Notes: a model not told the origin generated them from the letters alone. Positions 15,804 through 23,973 are shown, numbered from the stretch's first letter. The stretch is 37,976 bases of DNA from Gelidibacter algens (GCF_001678675.1 NZ_LZRN01000039.1:1-37976); one strand, 5' to 3'. Made by a program: numbers and translations.

Positions 15804-17803
15804 TATATATTTAAATAGACTTGTTGATTGCGTTTTATTTTAATGCCTTTATCAATCGATTGTTTTTTGACCACGCCTACACCTTCAATTTTTACTTTCA
15901 ATCCCATATTTTCCAAAAGCGCCAAGGCATCCATTGTGGGCATACCAGTAACATCAGGCATGATGGTTTTGTAGGTTTGCGCCACGTCATAATAACTCTC
16001 AAAATCCTTGTTCACTACTGAGTTTTGAAAATTCAGCGTCTCTACCTCATCTGTAATTGGAGTATCTGTAAATATCTTTTGGGCGATTTTCTTAAAGACC
16101 GGCCCAGACACATCAGCACCATAATACCCAACACTCTTATCTGGTTCATGAATCACTACGATGCACGAGTACTTCGGGTTGTCTGCCGGAAAAAAACCAG
16201 CAAATGAAGAGATATAACTCAACTTATCCTTAGTAGCATAATCTTTTTGACAGGTTCCTGTTTTACCCGCCATGGAAAAGTTAGGTGAATACAATTTACT
16301 TCCCGTGCCATGCTCAACAACATTCTCCAACAGTTTTTTCACCTTATCAACCGTTTCCTGAGAACAGATTTGAGGATTGATTACCTCCTTCTTAAAAGGC
16401 ACAATGGTTTTATCAAACTCGCGCACTTCACGCAAAAACTGTGGTTTTACCATTTCACCATTATTGGCAATAGCATTGTAGAATGTCAAGGTTTGCAAAG
16501 GTGTAAATGATACGCCATAGCCATAGGCCATCCACTGTAATGCAATGCCACTCCAACGTCCGTTTTTAATTCTTGGATCTGGAATAATAGGTTCAGGTTC
16601 TCCAAGAATTGGCAGATTGAGACTCTGATTCAAATTCATGTCATACAAACGGTCAATAAATTTACCAGGTTGGTCTTTGTAAGCCTTATCTATTGCAGCA
16701 ACAATCCCTGTATTTGATGACACTTCAATAGCTTTTGCAATGGATATTTTACCATAACCGCCATGCTTTGAGTCCCTTACTTTTTTACCGTAAAAACTCA
16801 ATACGCCATTTTTGGTATCAACAACATCACTGGTATCAATCACCTTATCTTCTAAAGCGGCCGTGATGGCCATGATTTTAAAGGTAGAGCCAGGTTCACT
16901 GCTTTCACCAACGGCATAATTTAAACGCTCATAATAATGTCCATCAGAATTTCTACCCAGATTTGAAATCGCTTTTATTTCTCCAGTTTTTGTTTCCATG
17001 ACAATCACGCTTCCATGATCTGCCTTGTATATTTCGAGCTGTTCCAACAACGCGTGATGCGCAATATCCTGAATGTTGACATCTATGGTGGTGTACACAT
17101 CATAGCCATCTTTTGGCTCTACTTCATTATAATCTGTAATGGGCTTCCATTGGCCTTGACCAATTTTTTGTTTCATCCGGTGTCCGTCAGTCCCTCTCAA
17201 GTACATTTCACCAAAAGCACCGTCAATACCTGCCCTAGCCACGTGACCGTCTTCATCTACACGCTCATAACCGATGGACCGTTGCGCGATGCCACCCATA
17301 GGATGTTCGCGTTTAGTAGTCTGCTCCACAATGACGCCGCCTCTAAAAGCGCCTAGGCTTAATAATGGGAAATTACGAATGCGCGCATAATCTGTATAAT
17401 TGATATTTCTGGCAAGGAGAAAATATCTGTTTTTATTTGCTCTTGCTTTGCGCAACTCCTTTTCATAATATCCTGACGACTTCCCAGAATATGCCGACAA
17501 GGAATCACATAAAGGGTTCAAATATTTTTCAAAGGTTTTGTTGGTTGGTGTCAACGCATCAAAACGAATGTCATATTTCGGAATTGAGGTAGCCAGCAAA
17601 CTGCCATCAGACGCATAGACATTACCACGATTTGCAGGGATAGTGACATTTTTCACCGTTCGCTTTTCAGCAAGTTCACGGTACTTATCACCCTGCACCA
17701 TTTGAATGGTGAACAATTTGAACACCACAGCCAAAGCAAAGACAAACATGATGCCTGCAACAAAATACAATCGGTTCAATATGTGCTTTTCAGTAACTGC
17801 CAC
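15803..17803 (-). CDS. ftsI: Septal transpeptidase FtsI (penicillin-binding protein with PASTA domain)
   Basis: Class B penicillin-binding protein that cross-links septal peptidoglycan together with FtsW. An N-terminal membrane anchor (about residues 10-32) precedes the PBP dimerisation domain (from PANRGNVYASDG near residue 57). The transpeptidase motifs are all present: SxxK as GSTFK at about 305-309, SxN as SSN at about 362-364 and KTG as AGKTGT near 514. The C-terminal 60 residues form one PASTA domain (MPDVTGMPTMDALALLENMG), common in Bacteroidetes FtsI. The start is GTG at 17803, overlapping the ftsL stop by one base (TAGTG), and the stop overlaps the murE ATG by one base, so ftsL, ftsI and murE form a coupled block. 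Confidence 0.97.
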   Translation of the reverse strand: MAVTEKHILNRLYFVAGIMFVFALAVVFKLFTIQMVQGDKYRELAEKRTVKNVTIPANRGNVYASDGSLLATSIPKYDIRFDALTPTNKTFEKYLNPLCDSLSAYSGKSSGYYEKELRKARANKNRYFLLARNINYTDYARIRNFPLLSLGAFRGGVIVEQTTKREHPMGGIAQRSIGYERVDEDGHVARAGIDGAFGEMYLRGTDGHRMKQKIGQGQWKPITDYNEVEPKDGYDVYTTIDVNIQDIAHHALLEQLEIYKADHGSVIVMETKTGEIKAISNLGRNSDGHYYERLNYAVGESSEPGSTFKIMAITAALEDKVIDTSDVVDTKNGVLSFYGKKVRDSKHGGYGKISIAKAIEVSSNTGIVAAIDKAYKDQPGKFIDRLYDMNLNQSLNLPILGEPEPIIPDPRIKNGRWSGIALQWMAYGYGVSFTPLQTLTFYNAIANNGEMVKPQFLREVREFDKTIVPFKKEVINPQICSQETVDKVKKLLENVVEHGTGSKLYSPNFSMAGKTGTCQKDYATKDKLSYISSFAGFFPADNPKYSCIVVIHEPDKSVGYYGADVSGPVFKKIAQKIFTDTPITDEVETLNFQNSVVNKDFESYYDVAQTYKTIMPDVTGMPTMDALALLENMGLKVKIEGVGVVKKQSIDKGIKIKRNQQVYLNI

Positions 17804-18123
17804 TAGTTGTCTTCTGATTTTACTTTTATCTTCTTGGGCGGAATTGAGGATGGTGCGATCTCTTTTTCTGCCATTTTTTGAATTATTCCAGACTCCATTT
17901 TAAGACGCATCAATTTTGATCTGCCATCTACAAAAGCTGAACGCCATTCTTTAACGTCATTGCCTAACCTTGCAATGTCATGTACTTTTTGATCTGCACT
18001 ATGCGAACTTGCAATCATGACAATAGCCAAGACAGAAATGAAAATGATGATTCTCCAATTTTTGAAAGAATCATCGCTGACCAAAAACTTACCTCTTAAT
18101 ATGTGATAAATATTGTGTTTCAT
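17803..18123 (-). CDS. ftsL: FtsL-like cell division protein
   Basis: A small bitopic protein (106 residues) in the position of ftsL, between rsmH and ftsI. One membrane helix at about residues 25-42 (RIIIFISVLAIVMIASSHSA) follows a short cytoplasmic piece. The periplasmic part (LGNDVKEWRSAFVDGRSKLM) is heptad-like and could form a coiled coil with a DivIC/FtsB partner. Sequence identity to E. coli FtsL is not expected; the call rests on topology and position. The open frame continues to 18177, but those 18 residues (including SLWEDVRRTDG) are encoded by a dispersed repeat, so ATG 18123 (MKHNIYHILRGKFLVSDD) is preferred. The stop overlaps the ftsI GTG. Confidence 0.85.
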   Translation of the reverse strand: MKHNIYHILRGKFLVSDDSFKNWRIIIFISVLAIVMIASSHSADQKVHDIARLGNDVKEWRSAFVDGRSKLMRLKMESGIIQKMAEKEIAPSSIPPKKIKVKSEDN

Positions 18124-18126
18124 ATT

Positions 18127-18161
18127 CCCATCTGTCCTTCGGACATCTTCCCAAAGGGAAG
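18127..18161 (+). repeat. Dispersed two-hairpin element, copy 2 (rsmH-ftsL junction)
   Basis: Matches the element at 11405-11439 at 34 of 35 positions; the single difference (T for G) is in the loop of the TGTCC / GGACA hairpin. It lies 3 bp upstream of the preferred ftsL start, so it forms part of the ftsL leader. Confidence 0.85.
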
Positions 18162-18177
18162 AATTAGTTTGTTTCAC

Positions 18178-18308
18178 TTAAATTCATCGCTGCAAAGGCA
18201 GGAATCTATTTTATTCAACATTGTTATTTTATAGAACCCTTCCGTCTTTAATTCCTGCAATGGAATTAAATCCACCTTCACTCAAAAGAGGGAAGGAATT
18301 TTTTAGGG
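18178..18308. repeat. Spacer with nested inverted repeats between rsmH and ftsL
   Basis: Within this gap TTTAATTCC (18247-18255) pairs exactly with GGAATTAAA (18262-18270), and CCTTCC (18238-18243) pairs with GGAAGG (18291-18296) outside it. There is no T-run in the operon direction after the stem, so it does not look like a terminator. No gene is seen here. Confidence 0.5.
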
Positions 18309-19214
18309 TTATATTTTTTCAGCAATCCGAAGTTTTGCACTTCGTGCTCTGCTATTATCTTTGATTTCAGCTTTGGATGGTACTATTAAACCACCTACTT
18401 TTTTTAAGGGGACTTCAAAATTGCCAAACACATCCCGTTCCGGCTCTCCCTCAAACAATCCGCTTCTTATAAAGCGTTTTACCAAGCGATCTTCCAAAGA
18501 ATGGTATGAAATACAACTCAGACGGCCTTCTGTTTTTAAAACTTCAGGAGTTTGAAGCAAAAATTCTTTTAAAGCTTCAATTTCTTGATTCACTTCGATA
18601 CGAATAGCCTGATAGATTTGCGCCAATACTTTATGTTCATTTTTGTGCTTTACAAATTTTTTAAGCACCTCTTTCAACTGCTCACTGGACTTGATTTCTT
18701 GTTTTGACCGCTCTTCTACAATCACCTTTGCCATGGCTGGTGCCTGACGCAACTCACCATACTGCAACAATACCGCTGCGATCTTCTCTTCTTCATATTT
18801 GTTGATGACATGAAACGCCGACAATTTGTTATCTTGATTCATGCGCATATCCAAATCTGCTTCAAAACGTGTTGAAAATCCGCGCTCAGCAACATCAAAT
18901 TGATGGGACGAAACGCCAAAATCGGCCAAAATGCCGTCCGCTTCCTTAGCGCCATAAAAACGCAAAAAACGTTTCAGAAATCTGAAATTCTCATTGATCA
19001 AGGTAAATCGTGGGTCATCGATGGTATTTAACAACGCGTCTTTATCTTGATCAAAAGCGAATAGTTTCCCATTTGGACCAAGACGTTTTAATATCTCTCT
19101 ACTATGACCGCCTCCGCCAAAGGTCACGTCTACATAAACGCCATCAGGCTTAATATTTAAGCCATCTACTGCTTCAGTAAGCAACACCGGATTATGATAT
19201 TCCATCTGCGTCAT
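18309..19214 (-). CDS. rsmH: 16S rRNA (cytosine1402-N4)-methyltransferase RsmH
   Basis: SAM-dependent methyltransferase (old name MraW) that modifies C1402 of 16S rRNA in the ribosomal decoding centre. Family marks: N-terminal MEYHNPVLLTEAVDGL, SAM-binding DVTFGGGGHSREILKRLG, DGILADFGVSSHQFD and GFSTRFEADLDMRMN, and the C-terminal CISYHSLEDRLVKRFI and SRARSAKLRIAEKI. About 301 residues. The frame is open to 19265, but ATG 19214 (MTQMEYHNPVLL) or ATG 19205 (MEYHNPVLL) are the family-like starts; either overlaps the mraZ 3' end by 14-23 nt, which fits coupled translation. Confidence 0.96.
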   Translation of the reverse strand: MTQMEYHNPVLLTEAVDGLNIKPDGVYVDVTFGGGGHSREILKRLGPNGKLFAFDQDKDALLNTIDDPRFTLINENFRFLKRFLRFYGAKEADGILADFGVSSHQFDVAERGFSTRFEADLDMRMNQDNKLSAFHVINKYEEEKIAAVLLQYGELRQAPAMAKVIVEERSKQEIKSSEQLKEVLKKFVKHKNEHKVLAQIYQAIRIEVNQEIEALKEFLLQTPEVLKTEGRLSCISYHSLEDRLVKRFIRSGLFEGEPERDVFGNFEVPLKKVGGLIVPSKAEIKDNSRARSAKLRIAEKI

Positions 19215-19662
19215 CGTCTTGTCCCATAACTTCCTCGGCCAAATCTGCAAAATCTTCAGCCGCATCGTCTATAGCTTGTTCGTATTTATCTTTATCCCAG
19301 ATCTCCACAATATTGATTGCAGAAGAGACTACGATATCTTTGGAAATTCCAGAAAAACCCATCAAATCCTTAGGAATCAGCAAGCGGCCCGTACTATCCA
19401 CTTCCACCATTTTCACACCAGCTGTAAACCGTCGGATAAAATCGTTGTTTTTCTTTTTGAAGCGATTAAGTTTGTTCATCTTTTGCATCAATGCCTCCCA
19501 TTCAGTCATTGGATACAACTCGAGACACGGTTGAAAAACCGCTCTTTTTAAAACAAATCCGTTTTGGAGTGAAGGCAGCAGCTGTTTTTTGATGGCCGCA
19601 GGTAACATAAGCCTCCCTTTGGCATCAACTTTACATTCGTATGTTCCTATTAATGAGTTCAA
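19192..19662 (-). CDS. mraZ: Transcriptional regulator MraZ
   Basis: First gene of the dcw cluster. MraZ is a double AbrB-fold DNA-binding protein that represses its own promoter in E. coli. Both DxxxR motifs are visible: YECKVDAKGRLMLPAAIKK near the N terminus and VDSTGRLLIPKDL in the second half. The frame is open to a GTG at 19719, but the conserved family start (x-NSLIGTYECKVDAKGR) matches a TTG at 19662, giving 156 residues and leaving room for the promoter and operator. The extended C-terminal acidic tail (AEEVMGQDDDADG) is normal for flavobacteria. Confidence 0.94.
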   Translation of the reverse strand: MNSLIGTYECKVDAKGRLMLPAAIKKQLLPSLQNGFVLKRAVFQPCLELYPMTEWEALMQKMNKLNRFKKKNNDFIRRFTAGVKMVEVDSTGRLLIPKDLMGFSGISKDIVVSSAINIVEIWDKDKYEQAIDDAAEDFADLAEEVMGQDDDADGIS

Positions 19663-19695
19663 AAGCTTCTGTTTGTTTATCTGACGACTAAGATT

Positions 19696-19703
19696 CAAAT
19701 ATA
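19696..19703 (-). promoter_or_regulatory. -7 promoter element of the dcw cluster (mraZ)
   Basis: On the minus strand TATATTTG matches the Bacteroidetes -7 consensus TAnnTTTG exactly and lies 33 bp before the TTG start of mraZ, giving a leader of about 25-30 nt. A clean -33 TTTG at the usual spacing is not evident; the region upstream is occupied by the GTGGTAA boxes. Confidence 0.6.
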
Positions 19704-19712
19704 TTGAAAATA

Positions 19713-19739
19713 TTACCACCTTTTACCACAATTTACCAC
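19713..19739 (-). promoter_or_regulatory. Three GTGGTAA direct repeats, probable MraZ operator
   Basis: On the minus strand GTGGTAA occurs three times, at 19739-19733, 19729-19723 and 19719-19713, exactly 10 bp apart. MraZ in other bacteria binds short G-rich direct repeats with about one helical turn spacing upstream of mraZ. Position directly upstream of the -7 element fits steric repression of the cluster. The match to MraZ-box architecture is direct; the binding is inferred. Confidence 0.8.
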
Positions 19740-19959
19740 TTTTGTTGATAAGTTTTTGATTTTGAGCTCTATTTTCGATAAACCGTCAATCTTAAAAATC
19801 AATAAGCATTTGTTTTTCAGAATATTAAAAAGTGGGAGAAAAGCCGTTTTTGGACTGTGAACCATTATTATGAAACTATTATTTCGAAACTGTCCAAAAA
19901 GAAATAAAATTTGAATGAAATAACTATATTTGTTTTCTATGCATAACTACTAACCATTA
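19740..19959. promoter_or_regulatory. Divergent intergenic region between mraZ and the hydrolase
   Basis: Holds the rightward -7-like element TATATTTG at 19925-19932, 28 bp before the ATG at 19960, and an imperfectly extended inverted repeat TTTTTGGAC (19847-19855) / GTCCAAAAA (19892-19900) around 36 bp. No -33 TTTG at canonical spacing is seen (the nearest lies only 11 bp upstream). No gene is seen on either strand. Confidence 0.5.
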
Positions 19960-20725
19960 ATGAGACACCTACTTAAAAAAAGAAAAAAATTACAATTATA
20001 TTGAAGTTGGTGAAGGCAAACCCTTAATTATTCTTCATGGATTGATGGGCGGACTGAGTAATTTTGATGCTGTGTTGCGTTATTTTGGAGATAAAGGCTA
20101 TAAAGTTATCATTCCTGAATTGCCTATCTATTCGATGTCTTTGCTAAAAACCAATGTGAGAAGCTTTGCAAAATATCTTCATGATTTTATAGCTTTTAAA
20201 GAGTTGGATGATGTTATTTTACTAGGAAATTCTTTAGGTGGACATATCGGACTTTACCACACAAAACTATATCCTGACAAAGTTAAGGCCCTCATTATCA
20301 CAGGGAGTTCTGGTCTTTATGAAAGTGCCATGGGAGGTGGTTATACCAAACGAGGCGACTATGAAGTGATCAAAAAAAAGGCACAAGATGTATTTTATGA
20401 TCCTGCAGTGGCCACCAAAGAAATTGTGGACGAGGTTTATGAAACAGTCAATGATAGAAATAAATTAATCAAAACCTTGGCTATTGCCAAAAGCGCTATC
20501 CGTCATAATATGGCCAAAGATTTACCTAAAATGGATTTGCCTGTATGCATTATTTGGGGTAGAAATGATAGTGTGACACCCCCTGAAGTTGCTGAGGAGT
20601 TCCAGCTACTTTTACCAGATTCTGAATTACATTGGATTGATAAATGTGGGCATGCCGCTATGATGGAGCATCCTGACGAATTCAACACCATACTTGCCGA
20701 ATGGTTTGAAAGGCGCAAACTCTAA
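19960..20725 (+). CDS. Alpha/beta hydrolase with an apparent 5' frameshift
   Basis: Alpha/beta hydrolase of unknown substrate. The core is intact: the HGLMGG oxyanion stretch, nucleophile elbow GNSLGGH, an acid in IWGRNDSVTPP and the catalytic His in WIDKCGHAAMMEHP. The conserved frame is open from 19964 (after a TGA at 19961) but has no ATG; the next possible start in frame is TTG at 20042, which would cut off the first beta strand and oxyanion loop. The only nearby ATG, at 19960, is in another frame. Removing one A from either A7 run (19975-19981 or 19983-19989) joins it to the core as MRHLLKKEKNYNYIEVGEG. Explanations are a sequence error, a recent mutation, slippage on the A runs, or an unusual start codon. 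A promoter -7 element at 19925 fits a start near 19960. Confidence 0.8.
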
Positions 20726-20764
20726 ATCGTTTGATATTGGTTCGAATGTGGGAAGAGAGATAGA

Positions 20765-20820
20765 CGGGTGACGGGTGACGGGTGACGGGTGACGGGTGAC
20801 GGGTGACGGGTGACCGGTGA
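20765..20820. repeat. CGGGTGA heptamer array
   Basis: Seven exact copies of CGGGTGA followed by one CCGGTGA, in unbroken register (8 x 7 = 56 bp), between the hydrolase and engB. GC-rich compared with its surroundings. Long stray open frames on the minus strand here (HPSPVTR repeats) are just read-through of the array. Confidence 0.95.
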
Positions 20821-20832
20821 TAAAATAGAAAA

Positions 20833-20870
20833 ACTTTGCGTTCTTTGCAGCAATCTTCACGACCTTTGCG
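20833..20870 (+). repeat. CTTTGCG word cluster upstream of engB
   Basis: CTTTGCG at 20834-20840, CTTTGCA at 20843-20849 and CTTTGCG at 20864-20870 lie in the last 55 bp before the engB start. The spacing is irregular (9 and 21 bp). It may be a promoter region or another dispersed flavobacterial repeat; no exact TAnnTTTG is present. Confidence 0.35.
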
Positions 20871-20887
20871 TTTAAAATCCAAATAAA

Positions 20888-21502
20888 ATGATCATCAAAA
20901 CTGCTGAATTTATAATGAGCAACTCCGAAGTGGCCAAGTGCCCTAAGGATATATTGCCAGAATATGCATTTATTGGTCGTAGTAATGTTGGCAAGTCGTC
21001 ATTGATCAACATGCTGACCAACCATAAAAATTTAGCAAAAACTTCCGGCAGACCAGGAAAGACTCAACTTATCAACCATTTTTTGATCAATAAAAATTGG
21101 TTTCTTGTTGATTTACCAGGCTATGGTTACGCTCGTGTTTCAAAAACAGCAAAAAAGAAATTTCAAAAATTCATCACCGATTATTTTGAAAAACGGCAAC
21201 AATTAGTGTCGGCATTTGTGCTTATAGACCTCCGTCACGAGCCTCAAAAAATCGATTTGGAATTCTTGGAATATATGGGAGAAAAAGGTATTCCGTTTTC
21301 AATAGTTTTCACCAAGGCTGACAAATTGAAACCTAAAGCTATAGTGCGTAATGCAGAAGCCTATATGCAAGAGCTTCTTAAAACTTGGGAAGAAACGCCG
21401 CATTACTTTATTACTTCATCAACATCCGCTGTTGGAAGGGACGAAGTGCTACATCATATTAACGTAACCAATCAGGAAATTAATGCTCTTAGAGAGCAGT
21501 AA
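20888..21502 (+). CDS. engB: Ribosome biogenesis GTPase EngB/YsxC
   Basis: Small GTPase needed for 50S subunit assembly, 204 residues. All GTPase boxes are visible: G1 GRSNVGKSSL at about residues 31-40, the Thr-rich switch TSGRPGKTQLIN, G3 DLPGYGYA near residue 77, G4 TKADK near 145 and a G5-like TSSTSAVG near 178. Start ATG 20888 is the natural family start (MIIKTAEFIMSNSEVAKCP). It is separated from the hydrolase by a heptamer array and is followed by a terminator shared with the convergent protease gene. Confidence 0.96.
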   Translation: MIIKTAEFIMSNSEVAKCPKDILPEYAFIGRSNVGKSSLINMLTNHKNLAKTSGRPGKTQLINHFLINKNWFLVDLPGYGYARVSKTAKKKFQKFITDYFEKRQQLVSAFVLIDLRHEPQKIDLEFLEYMGEKGIPFSIVFTKADKLKPKAIVRNAEAYMQELLKTWEETPHYFITSSTSAVGRDEVLHHINVTNQEINALREQ

Positions 21503-21530
21503 TTTTGTTATAGCTCAATAATAGAAGAAA

Positions 21531-21569
21531 AAAAATGCTCCAAAGTTTTTCTAACCTTGGAGCATTTTT
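21531..21569. terminator. Bidirectional terminator between engB and prc
   Basis: Exact 13-bp arms AAAAATGCTCCAA (21531-21543) and TTGGAGCATTTTT (21557-21569) with a 13-nt loop, flanked by A-run and T-run. It lies between two converging genes and should stop transcription from both sides. Confidence 0.9.
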
Positions 21570-21586
21570 TATTAGGTATTAAAAGA

Positions 21587-23785
21587 TTACTCTTTTATGT
21601 TATTCGCAACTTCTTTAACCAAATACGAGGTTCTGAGATCGTTTAGCACATGAAGGGCTTCTTCAACATATACATCGTGGCTCAACGCCTCATGCCAGCG
21701 CTCACGCTTATCTCTTAACACACTATCTACAGCCATCAGCTTTTTTTCATAAGGCAAAGAACTAAAAGTCAGGTCTGTTTTATAATCCGTCAGTTTCTCA
21801 AATTGTTTTGCCTCTTCTTCATTTAATTTTAAGTTTGCTTTATAGCTGTCATAGTTAAGTGAATATTCTTCCTTATCCCTTATTTTTTTTACCCACTTTG
21901 CATTTTCATCTATGAGTTTCAACTGTTGGTTAGTAGAAGTTCGGGCCTTGCTATTATCTATCGCCTTTTTATAGTCTACATAGTTATCCCAGACGTTATA
22001 ATCAGTAGCATCAATTTTATCATACGCTAATGGGTTATCCTGATTCTTTTCACCTAAGGCAATGTAACTGAAACGGTCTGGAACAACCACATCACTTTTA
22101 ACGCCTTCCAACTGTGTGGAACCACCATTGATTCTATAGTATTTTTGGATGGTATATTTTAGAGCACCCATATCGCCGCTCGTATTATTTTTCAACATTC
22201 GGTTGAGGTCAAAAACGGTTTGTACGGTACCTTTTCCAAAAGTTTGTTTACTACCAATCACCAGAGCTCGTTTATAATCTTGCATTGCAGCAGCTAAAAT
22301 TTCAGACGCTGAGGCTGAATTTTCATTCACTAAAATCACCAATGGCCCATCCCAAGAAATGGATTTGTCTTTATCACTCAACACCTCTTTTTGGCCTCCA
22401 GTAGTTTTAACCTGAACAATTGGTCCTTCTTTTATAAATAGACCAGCCATATCGATAACCGTTTGTAAAGAGCCTCCACCATTATTTCTAAGATCTAAAA
22501 CCAACCCTTCGATATTCTCTTTCTTTAAGCGCTCTATCTCCAATTTTACATCAGTGGCGGCATTTCTTTTATTGTAGTCTTCCATATTGACATAAAATCC
22601 CGGAAGGTTGATCACCCCAAACTTCTTATTATCTTTGATAACCGTTGAAGATTTTGCATACATTTCTTCAAACTCTACCACATCTCTTGTAATGGTAACA
22701 TCTTCAATAGTGCCGTCAACTCTTTTTACTGTTAAAATTACGTCTGTCCCTTTAGGGCCTTTAATTAATTTAACAGCATCTCTAAGGCGCATCCCAACCA
22801 CATTTACAGAAGGTTCATCATCATCTTGTTTTACTTTGAGTATTTGATCTTCAACTTCCAATTTCTTTTGTTTCCATGCCGGACCTCCACTAATAATTTC
22901 AGAAATGGTAATCACATCCATTTTCTTTTCTAGTCGCGCACCAATGCCTTCAAATTTACCCGAAATATCCACATCAAAACGCTCTTTTTCTTCGGGCCCA
23001 TAATAGAAGGTATGTGGATCAAACTCAGCAACAACGGCATTCAAATACACGGCAAACCAATCTTCACGTTGACGATCATCAATGTAATCATAAAGCTCAT
23101 TTAAGGAGTTCAACGTCGTTTTGCGTGCTTCCTGCTCTAATTTAGATAACGGCTTTTTCTCTATGGATTCCTTTTTGTTCGTGGTTTCCGCTTCAATCGC
23201 CTCTCCTTCAACAGCTGTCATTTCCTGAACTTTTTTATTATTGGAAAATGTATTCTCTTGTTGTGAAATCAAATCATCATAATTGGCAATGGTAGAAAAT
23301 TTAAGCTGTGTTCTCCAGCGCTCTTTCATTTCTTTCTTTGACTTAACATACTCCAATTTTTTGTACTCTGTATTGATATCTTCTTGAACATTATAATCAA
23401 AAGGGTCATCCAGCACACTTTTGTACATTGATTTTGATTCTTCCAAACGTTGCAATAAACGCTCGTGGGTAAGATTGAAAAATCCTAAATCATAGCTTTT
23501 CAACTGATCATCAATTTTATATTTATATGCTTCAAATTCCTTGATATCTGAAGCGTAAAAATATCTTTTGAAAGGATCAAGCTGATCCAAATAACTCTTA
23601 AAAACTTGCTCAGAGAATTCATCATTCAGATCTTTCGGACTGAAATGGCCTTCTTCAAGCACATAGGTTATCAATTGCATCAACAACTTATCCTTGTCTG
23701 GATCTTCAAATGTTTTAGTAGTAAAACTGCAGGACGCAAATGCCAACATAAGCGTCAATAATAAAATCTTATAATTCCTTTTCAT
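21587..23785 (-). CDS. Carboxy-terminal processing peptidase (Prc/Tsp, S41)
   Basis: Periplasmic or membrane-anchored tail-specific protease of about 732 residues. An N-terminal lipoprotein signal is visible (KILLLTLMLAFASCSF, lipobox Cys near residue 19), so it is probably lipid-anchored. Then come a helical N-terminal domain (DQLDPFKRYF, characteristic of Prc), a PDZ domain (FEGIGARLEKKMDVITISEI to IKGPKGTDVILTVKR, about residues 245-335) and the S41 catalytic domain with VLDLRNNGGGSL, the nucleophile Ser in NENSASASEIL and the general-base Lys in TFGKGTVQ. A C-terminal DUF3340-like region follows. ATG 23785 is preferred over the upstream 23812 because it starts directly at the signal peptide. 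Acts in turnover of envelope proteins. Confidence 0.94.
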   Translation of the reverse strand: MKRNYKILLLTLMLAFASCSFTTKTFEDPDKDKLLMQLITYVLEEGHFSPKDLNDEFSEQVFKSYLDQLDPFKRYFYASDIKEFEAYKYKIDDQLKSYDLGFFNLTHERLLQRLEESKSMYKSVLDDPFDYNVQEDINTEYKKLEYVKSKKEMKERWRTQLKFSTIANYDDLISQQENTFSNNKKVQEMTAVEGEAIEAETTNKKESIEKKPLSKLEQEARKTTLNSLNELYDYIDDRQREDWFAVYLNAVVAEFDPHTFYYGPEEKERFDVDISGKFEGIGARLEKKMDVITISEIISGGPAWKQKKLEVEDQILKVKQDDDEPSVNVVGMRLRDAVKLIKGPKGTDVILTVKRVDGTIEDVTITRDVVEFEEMYAKSSTVIKDNKKFGVINLPGFYVNMEDYNKRNAATDVKLEIERLKKENIEGLVLDLRNNGGGSLQTVIDMAGLFIKEGPIVQVKTTGGQKEVLSDKDKSISWDGPLVILVNENSASASEILAAAMQDYKRALVIGSKQTFGKGTVQTVFDLNRMLKNNTSGDMGALKYTIQKYYRINGGSTQLEGVKSDVVVPDRFSYIALGEKNQDNPLAYDKIDATDYNVWDNYVDYKKAIDNSKARTSTNQQLKLIDENAKWVKKIRDKEEYSLNYDSYKANLKLNEEEAKQFEKLTDYKTDLTFSSLPYEKKLMAVDSVLRDKRERWHEALSHDVYVEEALHVLNDLRTSYLVKEVANNIKE

Positions 23786-23973
23786 GATGTCTTTCATAGG
23801 TTTTAGTGGCATAATTAAAGTCTTGTCACTTTAGACACGTTGTTATTAATTCACTAAAGTAAAAGAAAAAACCATGCCAATAAAACCATTGTCTACTAAT
23901 TTTTTGTTAAACCTCCCATAATGGAAAAATAACGTCTAATTTATGTATTTTAGCAATCTAAACACATTGCTGA

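Noticed and set aside
20627-20882. Minus-strand open frames with HPSPVTR repeats
   Set aside because: They are translations of the CGGGTGA heptamer array and the antisense of the hydrolase end; no family resemblance and no start context.
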